Shown piece after piece: positions 8,293 to 17,678 of a stretch of 58,339 nt of DNA (within the stretch, counting starts at the first letter, position 1; the number at the start of each line of letters is the position of its first letter). The notes below the pieces were generated by a model. It saw nothing but the letters and a program-made list of their open reading frames with translations. It did not search any database and was not told where the DNA came from. This DNA comes from Culturomica sp. Its GTDB lineage: Bacteria > Bacteroidota > Bacteroidia > Bacteroidales > Marinifilaceae. A program made the position numbers and the translations under genes. The stretch spans positions 1 through 58,339 of the forward strand of contig JAISHE010000066.1 in the NCBI GenBank assembly GCA_031262745.1, read 5' to 3'.

Positions 8293-10116
8293 ATGCGCGA
8301 TTTTATCCTTATATTAAGGAGATTTATACCACCATATTCGTGGCGACTTACAAAAAGTATTGTTTTCAACCTTTCGCATGCAATATTCGGCACACTTTCA
8401 TTAGTGATGCTAACACCGGTGCTTGGTATACTTTTCGGTACTCAGCCGGATGTTGTAGAAAAGACTGCTTTTTCTTTTGACATGGAGGGCGTGAAAAATT
8501 GGTTCTACTATTACATAACACAATTTAAAGTTTCTTTCGGTCCCGCGAGTACATTGCTTTTTGTTGGCTGTATCGCAATTTCCACAGCTATGTTGAAGAC
8601 CGGTTTTGCCTATTTGGCTGCTTATGAAACGATTTACATACGCAATGGCGTTGTGCGTGATATTCGCAAAAAAATCTTTGTAAAGATATTGAGCCTTCCG
8701 CTACCGTTTTTCTCCGAAGAGCGCAAAGGCGACATCATTTCACGTATGACCGGTGATGTGCAGGAAGTGGAAGCATCTGTGATGAGTTCATTGGAAATGT
8801 TTTTTCAAAGTCCCATACTAATCATTGTGTATCTAACTGCTATGCTCATTATGAGTTGGGAATTGACGCTTTTTGTTTTCATACTTTTGCCTATTATGGG
8901 ATTTTTAATCGGCAGGGTCGGTAAAAGTCTCAAAAAACGCTCTATGGAAGGTCAGGTGAAAATGGGTGTTCTTCTGTCAATCATGGAGGAAACCCTTTCC
9001 GGACTGCGAATAATAAAAGCCTTTAATGCGGAAGATAAGGTCAATAAAAAGTTTAATAACGAAAATGAGGCTTATCGTCGCATCCAAAATAGACTGATGC
9101 GCAGACGTTCTCTCGCCCACCCTATGAGCGAATTTCTGGGCACAATCGTTATTGTAATCATACTTTGGTTCGGTGGTACTCTGATACTTAGTAACTCAGG
9201 TTCTCTTTCTGCTCCGGAATTTATTGCCTACATCGCTCTGTTTTATTCTATTATAAATCCCGCAAAGAATTTCACAAAAGCCTATTACGATATTCAAAAG
9301 GGCTTGGCTGCGATGGAAAGAATTGACGTTATTCTGGATGCGGAATCAACTATAAAAGAGCCGACAAATCCGGTCAACGTAACCGATTTCAATAACACTA
9401 TCGAATATAAGAACGTTGATTTCTCCTACACGGAAAATAAACCGGTATTGAAAAATATCAACGTTTCTATACCGGTCGGCAAAACCGTTGCATTGGTAGG
9501 TCAATCCGGTTCGGGTAAAACAACATTTGTAGATCTGTTGCCGAGATTTTACGATGTAAACGATGGTAGCATTACAATTGACGGTGTTGATATTCGTAAT
9601 GTTTGCCTGCATGATTTGCGTGAATTGATGGGCAACGTCAATCAAGATCCGATCTTGTTCAATGATACAATTTATAATAACATTGCTTTTGGTGTGGAAC
9701 ACGCCACGCTCGAAGATGTGATGAATGCAGCCGTAATTGCCAATGCTCACGATTTTATAATGCAAACGGAGCATGCCTACGAAACCGTTATAGGTGATAG
9801 AGGTAGCAAACTTAGCGGTGGACAGCGTCAACGACTGAGTATTGCGCGTGCCGTGCTCAAAAATCCGCCTATTATGATACTCGACGAAGCCACTTCTGCT
9901 TTGGATACGGAATCGGAAAAACAAGTACAGGAAGCTTTAGATAATCTGATGAAAAATCGAACATCCATCGTTATTGCTCACCGATTGTCCACAATTAAGA
10001 ATGCAGACACTATTTTAGTTTTTCATGAAGGGGAAATCGTAGAACGCGGCAATCATAAGGAACTGATGGAAGTTGACGGTTTTTACTCCAAACTGTGTAA
10101 AATGCAAAATTTTTAG
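8293..10116 (+). CDS. ABC exporter, MsbA-like (fused membrane and ATPase domains)
   Basis: The 607-residue half-transporter has a six-helix exporter domain (about 20-330) and an ATPase domain with Walker A GQSGSGKTT (403-411), Q-loop Q451, signature LSGGQ (507-511), Walker B IMILDE (527-532) and the switch His in IVIAHRLSTI. It should work as a homodimer in the inner membrane. MsbA (lipid A-core flippase) is the likeliest counterpart in Bacteroidota, but lipid or drug export cannot be separated on sequence alone. Only 3 bp separate it from queF. Confidence 0.92.
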   Translation: MRDFILILRRFIPPYSWRLTKSIVFNLSHAIFGTLSLVMLTPVLGILFGTQPDVVEKTAFSFDMEGVKNWFYYYITQFKVSFGPASTLLFVGCIAISTAMLKTGFAYLAAYETIYIRNGVVRDIRKKIFVKILSLPLPFFSEERKGDIISRMTGDVQEVEASVMSSLEMFFQSPILIIVYLTAMLIMSWELTLFVFILLPIMGFLIGRVGKSLKKRSMEGQVKMGVLLSIMEETLSGLRIIKAFNAEDKVNKKFNNENEAYRRIQNRLMRRRSLAHPMSEFLGTIVIVIILWFGGTLILSNSGSLSAPEFIAYIALFYSIINPAKNFTKAYYDIQKGLAAMERIDVILDAESTIKEPTNPVNVTDFNNTIEYKNVDFSYTENKPVLKNINVSIPVGKTVALVGQSGSGKTTFVDLLPRFYDVNDGSITIDGVDIRNVCLHDLRELMGNVNQDPILFNDTIYNNIAFGVEHATLEDVMNAAVIANAHDFIMQTEHAYETVIGDRGSKLSGGQRQRLSIARAVLKNPPIMILDEATSALDTESEKQVQEALDNLMKNRTSIVIAHRLSTIKNADTILVFHEGEIVERGNHKELMEVDGFYSKLCKMQNF

Positions 10117-10119
10117 TCC

Positions 10120-10983
10120 ATGAACAACGACGTTCTACTCGGTAAAAACATTGCTTTCCCACAACGATACTGTAAGGACATTCTAAGAAAAATGAAGCGT
10201 GGCACGAGTGAAGCTCCATACGGTTTTGATTGCTGGTATGCCCACGAAGTCAGCTTCCTCACATCTAACGGTATGCCCGTAGTGGGTGTTTTGAAAATAG
10301 TATATCCGTCTAACAGTGAATATATTATAGAAAGTAAATCTTTAAAACTCTATCTCGCCTCTTTTAATATGGAAAAACTTGGCGAAAAATGGGAAATTAC
10401 CGGTGTACAGGCTTTCACCGATATTATAAAACGCGATTTGGAAGAAGTTCTCGAATGCGAAGTTAAAGTGTATCTGCATACCGATTTCCCTATCGTAAAA
10501 TCTAATGATTTCACCCACAACTGCAAAAGATACCCTGCCCTTTTGGAAAGAACCGACGGTGCGGATGAATGGCATTTCGACATTTACAATGAGCATCCGT
10601 CTTATCTGGAAGTGGGAATTGATAAAACCGGCGGTGAAATGGAGGTGTGCACTCATTTGCTGCGTAGCAACTGTAGAATAACCAACCAACCTGACTGGGG
10701 AAGTGTGTTCTTTCATATAAAAGGTAAGCAATTACCTTCAAACGAAGCACTTTTAAAATATGTAGTTTCTCTCCGCAATGAAAATCTGTTTCACGAAGAT
10801 GTGTGTGAATTGATTTACAAAAGAATATTCGATATTTTCACTCCCGAATTACTTACCGTTTGCTGCATCTACGCAATGCGCGGAGGCATTGACATCCGCC
10901 CCGTAAGGAGTAATACTTTTGAAGATCTTCCACGCTTACTCATTTCAGAAACCGTATTAACTGCCGAAACATTTCGGCAGTAG
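10120..10983 (+). CDS. queF: NADPH-dependent 7-cyano-7-deazaguanine reductase QueF (type II)
   Basis: QueF reduces preQ0 to preQ1, the nitrile reduction step of queuosine synthesis for tRNA wobble modification. The QueF motif ESKSLKLYLASFN is at 71-83. The catalytic pair is C185 in LRSNCRITNQPDW, which forms the thioimide, and D192. The C-terminal MRGGIDIRPVRSN matches the E. coli protein. At 287 residues it is the long, two-domain YqcD-type form, not the short form of Bacillus. It lies 3 bp after the ABC exporter gene. No other queuosine genes are nearby. Confidence 0.95.
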   Translation: MNNDVLLGKNIAFPQRYCKDILRKMKRGTSEAPYGFDCWYAHEVSFLTSNGMPVVGVLKIVYPSNSEYIIESKSLKLYLASFNMEKLGEKWEITGVQAFTDIIKRDLEEVLECEVKVYLHTDFPIVKSNDFTHNCKRYPALLERTDGADEWHFDIYNEHPSYLEVGIDKTGGEMEVCTHLLRSNCRITNQPDWGSVFFHIKGKQLPSNEALLKYVVSLRNENLFHEDVCELIYKRIFDIFTPELLTVCCIYAMRGGIDIRPVRSNTFEDLPRLLISETVLTAETFRQ

Positions 10984-11044
10984 TTCATCCTTGTTGCTCA
11001 AATAATACCTAAAATTAGGGATTTCAGTCTTGTACCGAAAATTG

Positions 11045-11052
11045 TATCTTTG
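11045..11052 (+). promoter_or_regulatory. -7 element placed 8 bp before the feoAB start
   Basis: TATCTTTG matches TAnnTTTG and ends 8 bp before the ATG at 11061. A start-to-transcript distance of only a few bases is predicted. The overlap also argues against the GTG at 11052 as start codon. Confidence 0.5.
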
Positions 11053-11060
11053 TGGGCTTA

Positions 11061-13439
11061 ATGGAAGAAAAATTTCTAAAATTATCCGACGTGCCTACGG
11101 GCAACGAATGTATCGTAGTTAAAGTGAACGGCTACGGCACATTCAAGAATCGCATTATGGAAATGGGATTTGTGAGAGGTAAAAAAGTGAAAGTAATAAG
11201 AAATGCTCCTCTGAATGACCCCATTGAATATGAAATCATGGATAGCCACATCTCTCTACGTCGAAGCGAAGCGGAATTGATTGACGTAATGGCTGTTAGC
11301 GATAGTGTAAACATTGAAAACGAATATAACGGCACATTTCTCGACAACAGTGCCGTAAACATCATAAAAGAAAAAGCCAAAACAATAAACGTTGCTTTGG
11401 TCGGTAATCCCAACAGCGGTAAGACTTCTTTTTTCAACCGTGCAACGGGAATGAAAGAACGGGTCGGAAATTATAGCGGTGTTACCGTTGATGCCAAGAA
11501 AGCCGTTCTGAAATACAAAGATTATACCATTAATCTCATTGATCTTCCGGGCACTTATTCCGTAACCGAATACTCCCCCGAAGAAGTTTACGTGCGCATA
11601 TTTATAACCGAAGAACATCCGGATATTGTTCTGAATATTGTGGACAGCAGTAATTTGGAACGCAACCTTTTTCTCACGACCCAACTGATTGACATGAACG
11701 TCAACATTGTGATGGCTCTAAACATGTATGACGAACTCAAAAAGAACGGTTCTTCGCTTGATTATGAGCAACTCGGTAATTTGCTCGGTTTCCCGATTGT
11801 ACCGACGAAAGCATCCGCAGGAAAGGGTGTGAATGATGTCATTGAAAAAATTATAGAGGTCTACGAAGGACAAAGCGAACAAACTCGCCATATCCATATC
11901 AACTACGGCAATGAAATCGAACAGTCGATAAGAGAAGTAAAGAAAACTATTTTGCCTAATAAATTCATCGTTGATCGTTATTCTCCACGCTATTTGTCTA
12001 TAAAAACATTGGAATCCGATAAACTTGTCAACACGGTTTTACAATCGGCAAAGAATTATTCGGAAATCAAAACCACCGCAGAAAATTGCATTAATGAACT
12101 CACAAAAGAATATAAGGACGATGTACGCACTATAATTACCAATGCAAAATATGGTTTTATAAAAGGTGCGCTACAAGAAACGTTCACCAATGGCGAAGCC
12201 GAAAAGCACCAACTTTCGGCAGCAATTGACACCGTTCTCACCCACCATTGGTTTGGTTTTCCGGTGCTTCTTTTCTTTATTTGGTTTATGTTTACTGCAG
12301 TCTTCTATATCGGTGATTATCCCGTGCAATGGATAGAAAGCGGTGTGGCTATATTGAGTGAATGGACGGAAAAAATCATGACAGCCGGTCCATTGAAAGA
12401 CTTAATTATTAACGGAGTGATTGCCGGAGTCGGCGGTGTGCTTGTTTTTTTACCGAATATATTAATACTTTTCTTTTTCATATCACTTTTGGAAGACACC
12501 GGCTATATGGCTCGTGCGGCTTTCATTATGGATAAACTTATGCACAAAATCGGCTTGCACGGCAAATCGTTCATACCTTTATTAATAGGTTTCGGTTGCA
12601 ACGTTCCGGCTGTTATGGCAACCCGCACTTTGGAAAGCCGACGCGACAGAATTTTGACAATGCTTATCATACCTTTTATGTCATGCAGTGCACGACTGCC
12701 GGTGTACATTCTTCTCGTTTCCGCATTTTTTGAGAAAAATCAGGGGTTGGTACTACTGTCGATTTATGTAGCAGGAATTTTAATAGGAATATTAAGCGCA
12801 TTACTGTTAAAAAATATTTGGTTTGCAAAGGAATCCGCACCTTTTGTTATGGAACTTCCTCCCTATCGTATGCCCACCGTGCGCAACACACTGATTCACG
12901 GTTGGAACAAAGGATCGCAATATTTGCACAAAATGAGCACCGTCATACTTTTTGCTTCTATTTTGATCTGGGCTCTCGGTTACTATCCCTCAGATTCTAC
13001 TTATGAAAAAGGTACGCCGGAACAATTGGAAAATTCTTACATCGGCAAAATAGGCAAAAGCATTGAACCGGTAATAGAACCTTTGGGCTTCGACTGGAAA
13101 ATGGGAATAAGCATAGTTTCCGGATTGGCTGCCAAAGAAGTTGTCGTCAGCACAATGGGAGTGTTATATAACTCTCCGGAAGAGAAAGCCGATGATAACA
13201 TCACAAAACTTTCGGAAAAATTAAAACAAGATAAAAATGCGGAAGGAATGCCGTCGTTCACACCCTTAGTTGCCTACGGCTTTATGCTTTTTGTGCTGAT
13301 TTATTTCCCCTGCGTAGCCACGATAGCGGCAATACGAAAAGAAGCAGGACGAAAATGGGCGGTATTCACCGTTTTATACACCACTTCGATCGCTTGGCTC
13401 GTGGCATTTTGCTTTCACCAAATAGGAAAATTATTTTGA
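11061..13439 (+). CDS. feoB: FeoA-FeoB fusion, ferrous iron transporter
   Basis: This protein imports Fe(II) through the inner membrane. Residues about 4-78 form a FeoA (SH3-like) domain. The FeoB G domain follows with G1 GNPNSGKT (115-122) and G3 DLPG (161-164), then a helical spacer and the core transporter with two Gate motifs (SLLEDTGYMARAAF..., GFGCNVPAVMATRT). The A-B fusion is common in Bacteroidota. A GTG at 11052 would add three residues but lies in the promoter, so the ATG at 11061 (792 residues) is chosen. A small Cys-rich gene overlaps its stop codon. No Fur site was identified. Confidence 0.95.
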   Translation: MEEKFLKLSDVPTGNECIVVKVNGYGTFKNRIMEMGFVRGKKVKVIRNAPLNDPIEYEIMDSHISLRRSEAELIDVMAVSDSVNIENEYNGTFLDNSAVNIIKEKAKTINVALVGNPNSGKTSFFNRATGMKERVGNYSGVTVDAKKAVLKYKDYTINLIDLPGTYSVTEYSPEEVYVRIFITEEHPDIVLNIVDSSNLERNLFLTTQLIDMNVNIVMALNMYDELKKNGSSLDYEQLGNLLGFPIVPTKASAGKGVNDVIEKIIEVYEGQSEQTRHIHINYGNEIEQSIREVKKTILPNKFIVDRYSPRYLSIKTLESDKLVNTVLQSAKNYSEIKTTAENCINELTKEYKDDVRTIITNAKYGFIKGALQETFTNGEAEKHQLSAAIDTVLTHHWFGFPVLLFFIWFMFTAVFYIGDYPVQWIESGVAILSEWTEKIMTAGPLKDLIINGVIAGVGGVLVFLPNILILFFFISLLEDTGYMARAAFIMDKLMHKIGLHGKSFIPLLIGFGCNVPAVMATRTLESRRDRILTMLIIPFMSCSARLPVYILLVSAFFEKNQGLVLLSIYVAGILIGILSALLLKNIWFAKESAPFVMELPPYRMPTVRNTLIHGWNKGSQYLHKMSTVILFASILIWALGYYPSDSTYEKGTPEQLENSYIGKIGKSIEPVIEPLGFDWKMGISIVSGLAAKEVVVSTMGVLYNSPEEKADDNITKLSEKLKQDKNAEGMPSFTPLVAYGFMLFVLIYFPCVATIAAIRKEAGRKWAVFTVLYTTSIAWLVAFCFHQIGKLF

Positions 13440-13597
13440 TACAGTCAATTGCTGTCGGTCTGATTATAACGACGGTGGTAATAACCGTTGCCGTGCGTAT
13501 AACGAAACGCTATCGCCGTTTAAATTGTCCGTCGCCGTCAAATGATAATTGTGGAGATTGCAAGCTAAAAGATATATGCAAATCGCCTAAAAACTGA
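13436..13597 (+). CDS. Small FeoB-associated Cys-rich membrane protein
   Basis: The open frame reads back into feoB to 13355, but the natural start is the TTG at 13436, which overlaps the feoB stop (TTGA), giving 53 residues. A single membrane helix (IAVGLIITTVVITVAV) is followed by a basic stretch and four cysteines in the pattern C-x7-C-x2-C-x5-C. This is the layout of the FeoB-associated Cys-rich proteins that follow feoB in Bacteroidota and Firmicutes, thought to help deliver or sense iron. Translation is probably coupled to feoB. The last 11 bp overlap the convergent gene on the other strand. Confidence 0.78.
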   Translation: MIQSIAVGLIITTVVITVAVRITKRYRRLNCPSPSNDNCGDCKLKDICKSPKN

Positions 13598-14339
13598 ACT
13601 TCAAAGTTATTTCTTCCGCTTCTTTGAGGCGTTTGATGCGTTCTTTTTCTCCTCTACGGAAAACGTAGACTAAGCCGTATTCTTCACACATATAACGCTT
13701 TTGCTCCTCGTCTTTAACATTTTCAAAATGAAGTTCAACGTCATTCCAAACCTCAGTGATCAATGAATCTGCCTCTGCACGAAATTGAGCCACTTCCTGA
13801 CTATATCGTGCTGAATTAGCTTGAAGTCGTTTTTGATACTCGTAATTTTGCTTGAAATTCTCAAAATTAACCTTAACTATTGCAATGTTAGGGCTATATA
13901 TAGGGTTACCTACACGACTGTTTAACCTGTCCTGTTCGCCGTTAATAACTTTCTCACCCCAATTAAGTAATTCCGTTTCCGTTTGAAGCGAAGGTAATTT
14001 GGTTTCGTTTTCATCCAAACCGTAAAAGACACGTGCCGTTGATTTCAATTCACCTCTGGCAATGGTGAAATTTAAAACCTGAATAAAATGAGATATATAA
14101 AGTCTTGCTTTTCTTATTGATTCGGCAAATACTTTACTGTTCTGAATTTGTTTATCGCGAGCACTTTTGGAATTTACAATGGCAGTTTCAAATTTGGGGA
14201 GAAAAATGTCAACCCTTTGCCTCAAAGATAAAGGGTAAGCCATTGTATTTATATCATCAACATCCCTACTCTTTTTTAAGGCGGTTTTCAATGCTCGGAT
14301 CCTTGCAGCATCCGTATTAGGTAGTCTTCTGTACGGCAT
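13587..14339 (-). CDS. Conserved unknown protein, mostly helical, cytoplasmic
   Basis: I do not recognise the family. The 250-residue protein has no signal peptide and no membrane segment and is predicted to be largely alpha-helical, with two blocks rich in Lys, Glu and Asn (about 20-110 and 155-245). A central segment, FYGLDENETKLPSLQ, is likely a loop. Its tail overlaps the end of the FeoB-associated gene by 11 bp on the opposite strand. Proteins of this size and style are common and uncharacterised in Bacteroidales; this is from memory of the phylum and has not been searched. Confidence 0.7.
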   Translation of the reverse strand: MPYRRLPNTDAARIRALKTALKKSRDVDDINTMAYPLSLRQRVDIFLPKFETAIVNSKSARDKQIQNSKVFAESIRKARLYISHFIQVLNFTIARGELKSTARVFYGLDENETKLPSLQTETELLNWGEKVINGEQDRLNSRVGNPIYSPNIAIVKVNFENFKQNYEYQKRLQANSARYSQEVAQFRAEADSLITEVWNDVELHFENVKDEEQKRYMCEEYGLVYVFRRGEKERIKRLKEAEEITLKFSF

Positions 14340-14464
14340 AAGTACAAATTTTTCTTTATAACTTCGTAATTATTTATATAATCTTCAATGATTGCGACTG
14401 CGAAGATAATATAAATATTCAGATACCGCAACATTCGCTTACAAAAATCAAACATTTTCTATAA

Positions 14465-16525
14465 TCAATCGAAAAAATTCCAACGAATACCGAATTTAAG
14501 CATTGCGGGATTAATCGGATAATTAACAGCCGTAAAATAATTGCCGTTGGAAAAATGATAGTTGAGATGTTCGTATTTCAGAAACAATATCGCTCTTTTC
14601 AATTGCATGTCAAGAAAGACATCAAGTTTCGGATAGTTTCCGGTTTTCACTTGTCTTTGTTGGTAGAATGCCATCGTTGAAGGATCATATTTATCAGCAT
14701 AAAACTCCGAATTGTAATACAAATCAAAACCTACACAGAAATCCAAAACTTGGAAAAGCCGATTTTGATAATAATTGTGAGACAGTAAAGAAATTGCAGG
14801 AAGCGCAATTATATCTTCGTCCGTACTTTTCTGGAAATACACGCTTTGGTTAAAGTAAAACAGTCCCAGACGGAAAATCTGTTCCACCCATGCCGTTGCA
14901 ATCACTACGTTTTTGGATGATTGCGAAGGAGTGATAAGTGAATCCAGATAAAGGTAGTCGACCGTGTTGTTAATACCCACTCCGAGTTCTGTTCGCAACT
15001 TCTTATTCACGTATTTACCTTTTATGTTAAGGTGTTTTACGTTGTTGAAATCGTTTCTCCAAATGTTGTGATTACCTGTGTAGCGATTAAAAAAGTGATT
15101 TGGTGCAAGGGAAGATATTTCGCCACTTACATTGACATAGGAATTACGGTTTTTACTCAGGTATTGACGTAAAAAACCGTCTATAACGAAATCTCCGAGA
15201 TAATCACCCAAAACAGACAGTCGGGCATTCAAATCATAATGAAACAGCGCAGCGGTATCAACATTGAAAATACCGCCCGTCAGCCAAGTGCTGCGATAGT
15301 TTGTGTATGTGAAACCGTTAACGGTATCCGCAAAGTTGTCATTACGGTCTTGATAGCGCAAAGTTTTAAAATCCAAACCCGCATACAAGCCGGGTAAATA
15401 CTTGTATTTCGGATGTTCGTTCACAACAAGTTTCGCATCAAGGTCATACATCCTCACTCCCGACATGTCCATACCGTATTCGGTGCTGTCGAAATATGAA
15501 TAAGGGAAAAACGTCGTTGTAACGCTTGTTTCCTTAAAACGGCGAGAATTGTCTTCGATCGAAAGCGATACGGTTGCTTTAAACGGATAAATCCATTCAC
15601 CCATGCTGCCGGTAGCGACAGATTGTTGCGAAACATCATCAACGACGGCAGCAAGCGAATCCGTCGCTATATGCACACTGTCGGAAGCAATAGTATCGTT
15701 TACTGCGTTATCTTTTCTTCTACTGTTATCTCTTTGCCTAAGCTTACCTATATTATATTGAACGGTAGTATTAAAATTGAAATTGCGATAAGTGTTTTTC
15801 ACACCGGCAAGGAAAGTAGGCACGCTTTCCGGATCATACTCCGAATCGGTTAGAAGTGATTTATCGGTGATACCGCCGTTCTCATTTATGTGGGCATTGT
15901 TCTGGTTGATGAAAGCCGACAACACCCAACGTTCCTTTTCGTAGGAGGTGAACAGAGACAGGTTGTAGGTCTTCGTTTTCTGGTTCATATACCTTCCGTC
16001 GCCGTTTTGCAAAAGATAGCGAATACCCATATTCCAATTGGGACGGATATTCTGAGTGTGCCACACATTAAGATAATTCTCTGCTTTCCCCTTGCCGCCT
16101 CCGGTGAAATAAGTCAGTTGAGTGAAAGGCGTGGTGGTATTAAATTCCAAAACGTCCGGAATTCTGTAAAGATAAGCCCTAACATTAGTTATCATGTAGA
16201 AATCTTCCGTAGTAGCTCTATTCATAAAAACATCCGATTCATAAGGTGAACCGAGATTACCCAAATAACTGTTTGCTATGCTTTTTTGAAAAATGGGATT
16301 AAAAATATGGTTCTTATCAATCGTAGTATCTATCGGTATAAATTTCTTGTAAACCCCTCCTCGCTTCCATTGCCACATCATTCTGTAGTGCGGCACGGTG
16401 TCAACATCACTGCTTGGCGACGTACTCGTGCGCTCCGTATTGTCGTCATTAACATTGAGAGCCTGCTGTGCATTAGCCGTGAAATGTAGTATGAAAATCA
16501 GACTTATGTAGAAAAATTTTTTCAT
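14465..16525 (-). CDS. Putative outer-membrane beta-barrel porin
   Basis: A signal peptide (MKKFFYISLIFILHFTANA) is followed by a Ser/Thr/Asp-rich linker and then repeated amphipathic strands rich in Tyr, Asn and aromatic pairs. The protein ends in RWNFFD, with a hydrophobic-aromatic last strand as in outer-membrane barrels. Length (686 residues) and style fit the putative porin family of Bacteroidota (Porin_10). An acidic and Ser/Val-rich insert at about 265-305 may be an extracellular loop. The role in uptake is not known. A -7 element lies within a few bases of its start. Confidence 0.8.
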   Translation of the reverse strand: MKKFFYISLIFILHFTANAQQALNVNDDNTERTSTSPSSDVDTVPHYRMMWQWKRGGVYKKFIPIDTTIDKNHIFNPIFQKSIANSYLGNLGSPYESDVFMNRATTEDFYMITNVRAYLYRIPDVLEFNTTTPFTQLTYFTGGGKGKAENYLNVWHTQNIRPNWNMGIRYLLQNGDGRYMNQKTKTYNLSLFTSYEKERWVLSAFINQNNAHINENGGITDKSLLTDSEYDPESVPTFLAGVKNTYRNFNFNTTVQYNIGKLRQRDNSRRKDNAVNDTIASDSVHIATDSLAAVVDDVSQQSVATGSMGEWIYPFKATVSLSIEDNSRRFKETSVTTTFFPYSYFDSTEYGMDMSGVRMYDLDAKLVVNEHPKYKYLPGLYAGLDFKTLRYQDRNDNFADTVNGFTYTNYRSTWLTGGIFNVDTAALFHYDLNARLSVLGDYLGDFVIDGFLRQYLSKNRNSYVNVSGEISSLAPNHFFNRYTGNHNIWRNDFNNVKHLNIKGKYVNKKLRTELGVGINNTVDYLYLDSLITPSQSSKNVVIATAWVEQIFRLGLFYFNQSVYFQKSTDEDIIALPAISLLSHNYYQNRLFQVLDFCVGFDLYYNSEFYADKYDPSTMAFYQQRQVKTGNYPKLDVFLDMQLKRAILFLKYEHLNYHFSNGNYFTAVNYPINPAMLKFGIRWNFFD

Positions 16526-16530
16526 CCCCG

Positions 16531-16538
16531 CAAAGATA
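16531..16538 (-). promoter_or_regulatory. -7 element directly before the porin start
   Basis: On the minus strand this reads TATCTTTG and ends 5 bp before the ATG (16523-16525). If used, the mRNA would have almost no leader. No good -33 element is visible. Confidence 0.4.
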
Positions 16539-16683
16539 AATAAACTTTTCTAACGGACGAGGCATAGTGCGTAAAACAACAAGATTATAGCTTACGTCAA
16601 AAAACAAACCGATTAAAATATCCGGCATTCTAAAATATTTTTCGTTTTAAAGAAAGTTTTTATCGAAAAACGATAAAGATTTA

Positions 16684-16713
16684 TTGTTTCTCTAAAAATT
16701 AATCCTACCTTTG
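16684..16713 (+). promoter_or_regulatory. Promoter of the DUF2975/HTH pair
   Basis: TTG (16684-16686) and TACCTTTG (16706-16713) are spaced by 19 nt, a good match to the Bacteroidota consensus. The predicted leader is about 29 nt. Confidence 0.65.
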
Positions 16714-16745
16714 CGGACATTAAAAACACAACTCTATTTTTATTT

Positions 16746-17411
16746 ATGCAAAAAAGACAGGTTATATCAAGACTAAACTTACTCTACATCGCCTTTTTCA
16801 TCATTCTGTGTTTGGGTGTTTCCAAAGTTCTTTTTAATTCCGACTTCAAAAAAGGATTTAATGCAGGTTTTCAACAAGGTATAGAAGAAATGTTAGATAA
16901 AAAGAAGATCACTTATTTCTATGCATCAATTCCGGTTGAAACTCCCAACAACGAATTTCATCAAATCGAATCTAATAATGAGTTCACCAACACCACTATT
17001 AGTGCGCAAACGACAGTGATGAATTTCAAAGTACAAAGCCCTAAAATCAGTAGTAATGCCAACCTTTTAGCTACCGTCAGTGTTCTATGCTATTTAACGG
17101 TCTTCATTTTACTTTTTGTGATAATGCTTTCAATACGTAAAAGCATCAAGACAAATGATGTATTCAACATGAATAATATAAAACTAATCAGGATTATAGG
17201 AGTACTCTTTATCGCATCTTCTCTATTATTTGATTGGGCGAGGTACATAGAAATCAACTATATGATTGAAATCACAAAGGGAACAGGTATTGTTATAAAT
17301 CCTGCATCAATTAGTCTTAACGACATTCTTATAGGCATACTTATTTTAGTGATTGCCGAGATTTTCAACATCGGTTACACGGTAACGGAAGAACAAAAAT
17401 TTACAATCTGA
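16746..17411 (+). CDS. DUF2975 membrane protein
   Basis: The 221-residue protein has four membrane segments (about 10-35, 100-130, 150-165, 190-210). Its ending, an FNIGYTVTEEQKFTI-like tail, is the hallmark of DUF2975 proteins, which are paired with a small HTH regulator (YoaS/YozG in Bacillus). The loop between helices 1 and 2 (about 45-100) is Asn/Thr-rich and probably faces the periplasm. The stop overlaps the next start by one base (TGATG), so the two are translationally coupled. The regulator and membrane partner may form a sensing pair; no ligand is known. Confidence 0.88.
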   Translation: MQKRQVISRLNLLYIAFFIILCLGVSKVLFNSDFKKGFNAGFQQGIEEMLDKKKITYFYASIPVETPNNEFHQIESNNEFTNTTISAQTTVMNFKVQSPKISSNANLLATVSVLCYLTVFILLFVIMLSIRKSIKTNDVFNMNNIKLIRIIGVLFIASSLLFDWARYIEINYMIEITKGTGIVINPASISLNDILIGILILVIAEIFNIGYTVTEEQKFTI

Positions 17412-17617
17412 TGGCAATTGTCATAAATATTGACGTGATGATGGCGAAGCGCAAGATTTCGCTTACCGAATTGGCTGAAAAGGTCGATATAACACCTGCT
17501 AACCTGTCAATACTGAAAACAGGTAAAGCAAAGGCTATCAGATTTTCCACTTTGGAAGCTATATGCAGAGTTTTAGAGTGTCAACCCGGAGATATAATGG
17601 AGTATTCTCCGAAGTAG
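17411..17617 (+). CDS. Small Cro/C1-type HTH regulator paired with DUF2975
   Basis: The 68-residue protein is almost only a helix-turn-helix domain: LTELAEKVDITPANLSILKTG, then a segment of the form FSTLEAICRVLECQPGDIM. This is the YozG type, an HTH with no effector domain. It overlaps the DUF2975 gene by one base and should share its promoter. Confidence 0.93.
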   Translation: MAIVINIDVMMAKRKISLTELAEKVDITPANLSILKTGKAKAIRFSTLEAICRVLECQPGDIMEYSPK

Positions 17618-17678
17618 ACATGTGAGATTTTAATAAGAATTACTACTAATAAATAATATAATTTAACTTAACCATTTT